A program made the position numbers and the translations under genes. A stretch of DNA of 10,970 nucleotides. Source: Nitrospirota bacterium. GTDB lineage: Bacteria; Nitrospirota_A; Leptospirillia; Leptospirillales; Leptospirillaceae. The stretch spans positions 1-10,970 of the forward strand of contig JAKCDE010000033.1 in NCBI GenBank assembly GCA_021838585.1. Reading direction: 5' to 3'. The notes beneath the pieces were generated by a model. That model was not told the DNA's origin. It did not search any database and saw only the letters and a list, made by a program, of their open reading frames with translations. Of the stretch, positions 5,946 to 10,970 are shown piece by piece (within the stretch, counting starts at the first letter, position 1; every line of letters starts with the position of its first letter).

Positions 5946-8900
5946 TTGCCCGACAAGAAAAAGTCTTTTTCCCTCACGGATCTTGCCCTCTCCCACCCCT
6001 TGCCGACACTGCTGTTGCTTTTGGGGGGGATCACGATCGGGCTGCTCTCCTATCTGAAGATGGGAGTGGACCTCTTTCCCCGCGTCAGATTCCCATTGGT
6101 CAGCGTCACGGTCATCGATCCGGGCGACTCTCCCGGAGGGATGACACGAGAGATTGTCCGCCCCCTCGAAGAGAAAATTTCTTCCCTTTCGGGAATTCTG
6201 CATGTCCACTCAACGGTGGTCCCGGGGGCTGCGATCCTGACGGCTGTTTTCAAGGATAGCGAACTTGAATCGGATACGAGGTCGCGGGTGAAGAGGGCGG
6301 TCGAGGAAGTCCGTGCCCGTTTCCCGGCGTCCGTTCTTTCTGTCCGGGTGAAGAGGGTCAACCCCACGCGACAGCCTCTGTTGTGGATTCTCTTTCCGGA
6401 GGCTTCCGACGGGGGAGGGGGCTCAGCGGACGCCTCCTTGAGACATTTTGTGAGCGATACCGTGGTTCCCGGCCTGTCCCGGATGACAGGGGTGGAGAGG
6501 GTGGAGCTCCTGCTTCCTCCCCCCTTGGAAATGCACCTGACCCTCTCGCCTCAGTCACTGGAGTCGGAAGGAGGCTCCCTCACCGCTCTTGCGGACTGGC
6601 TTAGGGACCGGTCCCGGGAGTACCCCGCGGGAGCCGTGTCGTCGGATGGACACGAAACGGCCTTGAGCGTTCGGGGAGAGCCCCTGAAGGAGTCCGATCT
6701 CTCCCGGCTTCAGGTGCCGCTTCCTTCGGGCAGGACCGTCCTGCTCTCCTCGCTGGGTGCCCTCTCGAAGAGCTCCCGGAAGAAGGGAATCCTGTTTCGA
6801 TTTGACGGGCATCCCGCCGTGGCGCTGAAGGTCTTTGCCCGTCCGGGAGCCAATCTTGTGACCCTTTCCTCGCGCATCCGGGCGCGCCTTGTCACATTTG
6901 CCCCGTCCCCGGGGGATTCTTCGCCGGCTCCCCGCTTTACCGTTCTCATGGATCGCTCTGTCGAAATCGGGAAAAACAACCGGGAGCTCCTGGAAACGCT
7001 CACCCTGGGGGGGTGCCTTGCCGTCTTGTCCATCCTTTTCTTCCTCGGGAATGTCCGGGAGACGGTCGTTGCGGCGGTGGCCATCCCTGCCTCGATCCTG
7101 GCGGTTTTCCCCGCATTACATCTTTTTGGCTTTACCCTGAACACCCTGACGATGCTGGCCCTTTCCCTGGTTGTGGGGATTCTCATCGATGACGCCATCG
7201 TTGTGGTGGAAAGCATCAACCGCCATCGGGCCTTGGGAGAATCCCTGGGGGAGGCCGCCAGGAGAGGGGTCGGAGAGATTGCCAGGGCCGTTGTGGCCAC
7301 CACCTTTTCCATTGTGGCGGTCTTTGCCCCCATGGCCATGATGCATGGGGTGCTGGGGGAGTTCTTCCGGGAGTTCGGCTGGACAGTGTCCCTCGCCGTT
7401 GTCGCCTCTCTGATCGTCTCCCTGACGGTCACGCCGGTCCTGGCCGGGCGAGGAGCCCTGCCGGGACAGGAAAGCCCCTCCCGGCTCTTTCCTGCGATAG
7501 GACGGCTGGGAGTTGTCCTTGGGGACTGGTATGAACGGGGGCTGCTGGTGGCCATGGAGCGCCCGATTCTTCTCACCCTTTTTTCCCTCATCCTTCTGGG
7601 CGCCACACTTCTCCTGACCACGCATCTCCCCTCCAACCTCATTCCGGAAGAGGACCGCGGAGTCTTTCTCGTTCATGTTCGGGTCAAGGGATCTCCGAGC
7701 CTTGAGAGAACCGATCTCCGGCTCGAGGTTCTCGCCGACAGTCTCCGAAAGCTTCCGGCGGTGCAATCCGTTCTCTCCCAGTCGGGAGGAAGACAGGGAG
7801 CCCTTCCGTCCGAAGGGTTCCTTTATGTTTCCCTTGTGGACTCCTCGCGCCGGACAATGACCGACACTCAGATGATGGATCAGGCACGAAAAGTCCTCGC
7901 CGGATTTTCGGACATGACGGGGACGGTGAGCCGTCCCGGTCCCCTAGGCGGAACAGGCGAAACCCCCGCCTTCCAGTGCTTTCTTCTTGGACCCGATCCC
8001 AGTCGTCTCGACAGGCTGGGCCGCGACCTTGCGGCGTTCCTCTCCTCCCATGCCGGCATTCGCGATGCCCGGAGTTCGTCGGGAGGGGCAGAGGAACGTG
8101 TGGTCCTCCACCCCACGCCGGAGGCCATGTCTCGATTCGGTCTGACCCCGGGACGTCTGGCGGGATGGCTCTCGGACCTGAGTAACGGCAAGTCCGCCGG
8201 GAATGTCGAGACGTCCTCCGGAGAGATCCCCTTTCGGGTGGCTCTTGTCCCGTCGGCGCTTGATACCGTGGCAAGGCTTGGTGCGCTGCCCTTTTTTGTG
8301 GCTCCGGGAAGATCCCTTCCCCTGTCTTCGCTGTCAACGATCGGGACCGAGTCCTCGGGGGAGCGTCAGAACCGGGACGACCAAAGCCCTTCTGTGACTG
8401 TTTCTGCAGAAATTCTTCCTCCGCTCTCCTTGGGGGAGACCATGGACAAGGTCAATGGCTGGGCAAGGACGGCTCTCCCTCCGTCCTATCATCTTCGATA
8501 TGCAGGCAATGCCGATGTGCTCCGGGATGCCAAGGGGCAGATCCTGGTGGCCATTCTTGTTTCCATTGGCGGGGTTTTCCTGATCCTCTCCCTCCTTTTC
8601 GGGAGCATGCTTCTTCCCCTGGTGATCATGGTGTCCATTCCCTTTGGGGTCATCGGTTCCGTCGTGGCTCTCTGGATTTCCGGCATCTCAGTCAATATGA
8701 TGGGGGCCATCGGACTCATCATTCTGTTTGGATTGGTGACAAAGAATGCTATTCTTCTAGTGGACTGCGCGAATCGTGAGCGGCGTCTTGGAAGGGGCCC
8801 GAAAGAGGCGGCCATCATTTCGGCGCGGACGCGTCTTCGTCCCATTTCCATGACGACCTTTGCCATGGTTTTCGGGATGATGCCCATGGCTGCGGGTCTT

Positions 8901-9083
8901 GGAGCCGGAGGACGGATCAGGGAATCAATGGCCCTCGTTGTGATCGGAGGCCTGTTGTCATCGATGGTGTTCACCTTATTTCTTGTTCCCGTTGTCTATG
9001 CCAGGGTGGAGGGTCTCTCTGCTCGATGGACCCCGGGGAATTCTTCGCGACTGCACCGAGAGGAGGAGACTCATGGAACATGA
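5946..9083 (+). CDS. RND-family efflux transporter, AcrB/HAE1-like inner-membrane pump
   Basis: A complete 1045-aa proton-driven exporter of the resistance-nodulation-division superfamily, close to AcrB in length. It has the duplicated layout of 12 membrane helices. TM1 is at about 20-38, a large periplasmic loop runs to about 350, and TM2-TM6 lie at about 352-500. TM7 is at about 540-558, a second loop runs to about 865, and TM8-TM12 reach about 1018. The proton-relay residues are present: GILIDDAIVVVESINRH (411-427) holds the Asp pair D415/D416, and GLVTKNAILLVD (929-940) holds K933, the counterparts of AcrB D407/D408 and K940. Motif FDGHPAVALKVFARPGAN is typical of the HAE1 branch. No poly-His or acidic metal motif marks it as a CusA/CzcA heavy-metal pump, so the substrate is unknown. 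It begins with TTG directly after a stop codon. Its end overlaps the next lipoprotein gene by 11 bases. No membrane-fusion protein or outer-membrane channel gene is adjacent. Confidence 0.93.
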   Translation: MPDKKKSFSLTDLALSHPLPTLLLLLGGITIGLLSYLKMGVDLFPRVRFPLVSVTVIDPGDSPGGMTREIVRPLEEKISSLSGILHVHSTVVPGAAILTAVFKDSELESDTRSRVKRAVEEVRARFPASVLSVRVKRVNPTRQPLLWILFPEASDGGGGSADASLRHFVSDTVVPGLSRMTGVERVELLLPPPLEMHLTLSPQSLESEGGSLTALADWLRDRSREYPAGAVSSDGHETALSVRGEPLKESDLSRLQVPLPSGRTVLLSSLGALSKSSRKKGILFRFDGHPAVALKVFARPGANLVTLSSRIRARLVTFAPSPGDSSPAPRFTVLMDRSVEIGKNNRELLETLTLGGCLAVLSILFFLGNVRETVVAAVAIPASILAVFPALHLFGFTLNTLTMLALSLVVGILIDDAIVVVESINRHRALGESLGEAARRGVGEIARAVVATTFSIVAVFAPMAMMHGVLGEFFREFGWTVSLAVVASLIVSLTVTPVLAGRGALPGQESPSRLFPAIGRLGVVLGDWYERGLLVAMERPILLTLFSLILLGATLLLTTHLPSNLIPEEDRGVFLVHVRVKGSPSLERTDLRLEVLADSLRKLPAVQSVLSQSGGRQGALPSEGFLYVSLVDSSRRTMTDTQMMDQARKVLAGFSDMTGTVSRPGPLGGTGETPAFQCFLLGPDPSRLDRLGRDLAAFLSSHAGIRDARSSSGGAEERVVLHPTPEAMSRFGLTPGRLAGWLSDLSNGKSAGNVETSSGEIPFRVALVPSALDTVARLGALPFFVAPGRSLPLSSLSTIGTESSGERQNRDDQSPSVTVSAEILPPLSLGETMDKVNGWARTALPPSYHLRYAGNADVLRDAKGQILVAILVSIGGVFLILSLLFGSMLLPLVIMVSIPFGVIGSVVALWISGISVNMMGAIGLIILFGLVTKNAILLVDCANRERRLGRGPKEAAIISARTRLRPISMTTFAMVFGMMPMAAGLGAGGRIRESMALVVIGGLLSSMVFTLFLVPVVYARVEGLSARWTPGNSSRLHREEETHGT

Positions 9084-9708
9084 TCAACGGGTTCGCCGGC
9101 CGACCCTTGTCGGTGGGATTTCCCGGGCCTTTCTTTTTGCCGGAATTCTGGGGGGATGTGCCTTCAATCATCCTCACCCCACCCTTCACGCGGCGGGTCT
9201 CACTCCGGATGCCAGCCCCAACGGGATCATCGTGCGGGCGATCAACCCGTTTTACAACCGGAAGGCGCTTCCCTACGAGCTTCCGTATACGATCCGCCTC
9301 GATGCCGACCATCCTTATGTGATTCATTGCGAGCATAACCGGGTTGTGAAGATTCCCTCACGCTACCGCGATGTCATCGTTCGGTTCATTGGACGGGAAA
9401 ACGGGTATGTGCAGTCGGTGGAGGTGAAGGGAACGGACTGGAACAACAGGATTGATCGCCGGTTTTACTTTCACCCGGATCTCGACCGCTTCCTGCGGAC
9501 ACTTTCGCCGGTGGCCGTGGATAGCCAGAAGGGTATCGGAATCGGCAATTACGTCAACGGATGTACCGATCCGCTCCTGATTCTTTCGGTGGCTCCCGGC
9601 ACCTCAAAGGTCGTCAATGAATTCACCTTTCTCGGGGACTTTATCCAGAAGCTTCTGGATCCTCAGAGCCCGCTCAAGGTCTTCTCGTTTCTCCTCGTCG
9701 ACCAGTGA
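9073..9708 (+). CDS. Unrecognised lipoprotein downstream of the RND transporter, 211 aa
   Basis: I do not recognise the family. The start is ATG 9073, preceded by GAGGAGGAG, inside the end of the RND gene (11-base overlap), so the two are almost certainly co-transcribed and probably translationally coupled. The N-terminus has basic residues (RVRRP), a short hydrophobic segment and the lipobox LGGC with C29, which predicts export and lipid anchoring. The mature part appears mostly beta-rich and soluble. It includes PNGIIVRAINPFYNRKALPY, a segment alternating charged and hydrophobic residues (YRDVIVRFIGRENGYVQSVE) and a C-terminal LIQ-like helix before SPLKVFSFLLVDQ. Two further cysteines (in VIHCEHN and NGCTDP) could form a disulfide in the periplasm. 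It could be an accessory subunit of the pump or an unrelated envelope protein; position is the only link. A longer frame from 8983 is an artefact of the preceding RND sequence. Confidence 0.8.
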   Translation: MEHDQRVRRPTLVGGISRAFLFAGILGGCAFNHPHPTLHAAGLTPDASPNGIIVRAINPFYNRKALPYELPYTIRLDADHPYVIHCEHNRVVKIPSRYRDVIVRFIGRENGYVQSVEVKGTDWNNRIDRRFYFHPDLDRFLRTLSPVAVDSQKGIGIGNYVNGCTDPLLILSVAPGTSKVVNEFTFLGDFIQKLLDPQSPLKVFSFLLVDQ

Positions 9709-9750
9709 AAAAAAGACCCGTTATCCTATCGGAGGCGCAGGAGGAGATTC

Positions 9751-10248
9751 GTGTATACGGTTGAAGAGATGCGACGGACGATTGCCCATCATGGGGTCAG
9801 GCTGACCCCTCAGCGTTCTGCCATTGTGGAGGAGCTCATCCACTTTCCCGGCATCTTTTCCGTGGCCGATCTGCAAAAAAGGATGGAGGACCGACATCCC
9901 GACCTGGGACGGGCGACCCTTTTTCGCACGATCGACCTCTTTGTCCGGCTCGGTGTCCTCGAGCGGATGCATCGGGAAGAGGGAGAGGATGGGTATATCG
10001 TGGGGATGGCCGGACACCATCACCACCTCGTCTGTCGCGTCTGCGGAGAGGTTCGTCACATCGACTTCTGTCCGATCGCCCCGGCCATTGACGAGAGGGT
10101 TCGTCGGGAAGGATATGCGGAGACGGTTCACCGGTTCGACATTGAAGGCATTTGTCTCAGTTGTCAGCAAAAGCGGGACAGCAAACAGAAGAAGGGATCT
10201 CAGGGTCCCAAAGGCTTGAAGGCGGGAAGCTCGCTGGAGGCAATATAG
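9751..10248 (+). CDS. Fur-family metal-dependent transcriptional regulator
   Basis: A 165-aa member of the Fur/Zur/PerR family, which bind DNA as dimers and sense Fe, Zn, Mn or peroxide. The winged-helix domain occupies about residues 1-80, with GVRLTPQRSAIVEEL at 15-29 and the recognition helix region GRATLFRTIDLFVRLGVLER (53-72). The dimerisation/metal domain follows: HHHHLVCRVCGEV (89-101), HRFDIEGICLSC (127-138), and the two CxxC pairs C95/C98 and C135/C138 that bind structural zinc. Which metal is sensed cannot be told from sequence. The start is GTG 9751, with GGAGGA just upstream. The C-terminus carries an extra 25 residues, Lys/Gly-rich and probably disordered, beyond the usual family end. 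It lies 42 bases after the lipoprotein gene with no terminator between, so it may be part of the RND operon and regulate it. I found no clear Fur box in the gaps around these genes. Confidence 0.9.
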   Translation: MYTVEEMRRTIAHHGVRLTPQRSAIVEELIHFPGIFSVADLQKRMEDRHPDLGRATLFRTIDLFVRLGVLERMHREEGEDGYIVGMAGHHHHLVCRVCGEVRHIDFCPIAPAIDERVRREGYAETVHRFDIEGICLSCQQKRDSKQKKGSQGPKGLKAGSSLEAI

Positions 10249-10317
10249 AGCCCGGCCCCGAGAAGAAGCAGCAGGGCAATGATGAGAAGAACAGGCTTCA
10301 GATAGGAAGGAGGATGT

Positions 10318-10725
10318 GTGGACACGAGCAAAATTTTAGGCGGGTTGAAGACGGGAGTCAAGGGATCGGCCCTTGCTCTTGCCCTTGCCGGTTCTTTGCT
10401 GGCAACGACCGGATGCACGTCGGACAATGGCTCCGGATCGGCGATTTCGGTGGATGACCAGCCGACTCCGATCCGATTTGAAGGACAGTCCACTCCGGTT
10501 CTTCTGCCACGGACCAATCTTTACATCTTCCTGACCTCGAGCCGCCCTCTGTATATGCGGGATGGGGTCTATTATCAGTACTATCAGGATCACTGGTACC
10601 GCTCGGAAGATCTAAAGGGACCGTGGGAGGCGATCGACGGAGACCAGATTCCCGATCTTCTGCAGAATCTCCCGCCCGACTATTACTACGACAATTTTCC
10701 TTACAAGCTGCGAAAAGACCACTAA
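10318..10725 (+). CDS. Small Tyr/Trp-rich lipoprotein, 135 aa
   Basis: An exported protein of unknown role. The GTG start at 10318 has AGGAGG (10308-10313) only 4 bases upstream, slightly tight but strong. The N-terminus holds lysines, then a hydrophobic ALALALAGSLLA and the lipobox-like TTGC with C33. A low-complexity SDNGSGSA linker follows. The second half is very rich in aromatics: PLYMRDGVYYQYYQDHWYRS and LKGPWEAIDGDQIPDLLQ, then LPPDYYYDNFPYKLRKDH at the end. The pattern of aromatic residues, WYRS and GPW, then LPxxY, is one I know from small secreted or lipid-anchored bacterial proteins of uncharacterised function, where it usually occurs in a beta-rich fold. No catalytic motif is visible. 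It follows the Fur-family gene by 69 bases and may share its transcript. One base separates its stop from the stop of the convergent SAM hydrolase-like gene. Confidence 0.8.
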   Translation: MDTSKILGGLKTGVKGSALALALAGSLLATTGCTSDNGSGSAISVDDQPTPIRFEGQSTPVLLPRTNLYIFLTSSRPLYMRDGVYYQYYQDHWYRSEDLKGPWEAIDGDQIPDLLQNLPPDYYYDNFPYKLRKDH

Positions 10726-10726
10726 T

Positions 10727-10970
10727 TCAGGCAGGTGGTTTCAGTCCTGTCGACAGCAGCCGGCGACCGGATCCCCCCTCGATCCTTGCCGCGATGAGGT
10801 GGCCGATTCCCATTCCGGTTTTTTTCGAGGCATTTCCTTCCCTACAGAAGATTTCCAGCCATCCCGAGCTATTGACAAGACAGCCCAGCGATCCTTTCGG
10901 GACCTCCTGATATCTCCTGACATAGGGAATGGCCGTTCCGGCATGTGACATGTCCACTTTTTCTGGGAGG
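10727..10970 (-). CDS. SAM hydroxide adenosyltransferase (DUF62, chlorinase/fluorinase-like), C-terminal part, 5' end outside window
   Basis: The minus-strand frame is open at the right edge of the window and ends in TGA at 10727-10729. The residues left are the C-terminal beta-barrel of the DUF62 family, whose bacterial and archaeal members mostly hydrolyse S-adenosylmethionine to adenosine and methionine; rare relatives use chloride or fluoride instead. The match rests on VRRYQEVPKGSLGCLVNSSG, then WLEIFCREGNASKKTGMGIG, which mirror the family pattern TYadvpxG, NSxGxLEIA and GNAaxxLGlxxG. The usual alanine after LEI is phenylalanine here. The GTG at 10955-10957 is internal; the catalytic N-terminal domain is beyond the window, so halide use cannot be judged. 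About 15 residues follow the family pattern at the C-terminus. It is convergent with the small lipoprotein gene, 1 base apart. Confidence 0.72.
   Translation of the reverse strand, partial: LPEKVDMSHAGTAIPYVRRYQEVPKGSLGCLVNSSGWLEIFCREGNASKKTGMGIGHLIAARIEGGSGRRLLSTGLKPPA

Noticed and set aside
6710..7642. A 310-codon minus-strand frame opposite the RND gene
   Set aside because: Arg/Thr/Ser-rich translation typical of antisense to membrane-protein sequence; the sense strand holds the conserved TM4 Asp-Asp motif.
7684..8337. A 217-codon minus-strand frame opposite the second RND periplasmic loop
   Set aside because: No domain, low-complexity Arg/Pro-rich composition, and the plus strand is continuously coding through the family pattern.
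10239..10250. TATAGA near the end of the Fur-family gene considered as a -10 element for the small lipoprotein
   Set aside because: No acceptable -35 hexamer lies 15-19 bases upstream.

Overview
This is a gene-dense, G+C-rich stretch of chromosome from a Gram-negative bacterium. The evidence is lipoprotein signal peptides, a full-length RND inner-membrane exporter and E. coli-like Shine-Dalgarno and sigma70-type signals. The style (abundant GGG glycine codons, GTG/TTG starts, unusual lipoproteins beside core genes) reminds me of acidophilic Leptospirillum (Nitrospirota). That is an impression I could not test, and it should be held loosely. I see no rRNA, tRNA, CRISPR array, insertion sequence or phage gene.

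Layout, left to right. (1) 1-2022, plus strand: the 3' end of recG, a 119-aa unrecognised protein, and a Ppx/GppA-type phosphatase. They overlap one another by 19 and 4 bases, so they read as one operon. (2) 2012-3679, minus strand: a TPR-repeat protein, convergent with and overlapping the phosphatase gene by 11 bases. (3) 3789-5147, plus strand: a class II tRNA nucleotidyltransferase/poly(A) polymerase-family enzyme, divergent from the TPR gene, with a promoter candidate in the 109-base gap. (4) 5178-5735, minus strand: a thioredoxin-fold lipoprotein with a CTPC motif. It is separated from the previous gene by a perfect 12-bp inverted repeat and preceded by a good sigma70-like promoter. (5) 5946-10725, plus strand: an RND exporter, an unrecognised lipoprotein overlapping it by 11 bases, a Fur-family zinc-containing regulator, and a small Tyr/Trp-rich lipoprotein. 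(6) 10727-10970, minus strand: the C-terminal part of a SAM hydroxide adenosyltransferase (DUF62, chlorinase/fluorinase-like) gene, cut by the window edge and convergent with the last lipoprotein.

How the genes may work together. The left half is housekeeping: replication-fork repair, (p)ppGpp or polyphosphate turnover, and tRNA CCA-end maintenance. The right half is an envelope module. The exporter has both proton-relay signatures (Asp-Asp in TM4 and Lys in TM10) but no adjacent membrane-fusion protein or TolC-like channel. Instead it is followed by a lipoprotein and a Fur-type regulator. A metal- or peroxide-responsive envelope cassette is a reasonable hypothesis, not a demonstrated one. 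I found no clearly new defence or mobile system. The best leads are this exporter-lipoprotein-Fur cluster, the unrecognised protein between recG and the phosphatase, and a possible 41-codon antisense membrane peptide at 10200-10325.
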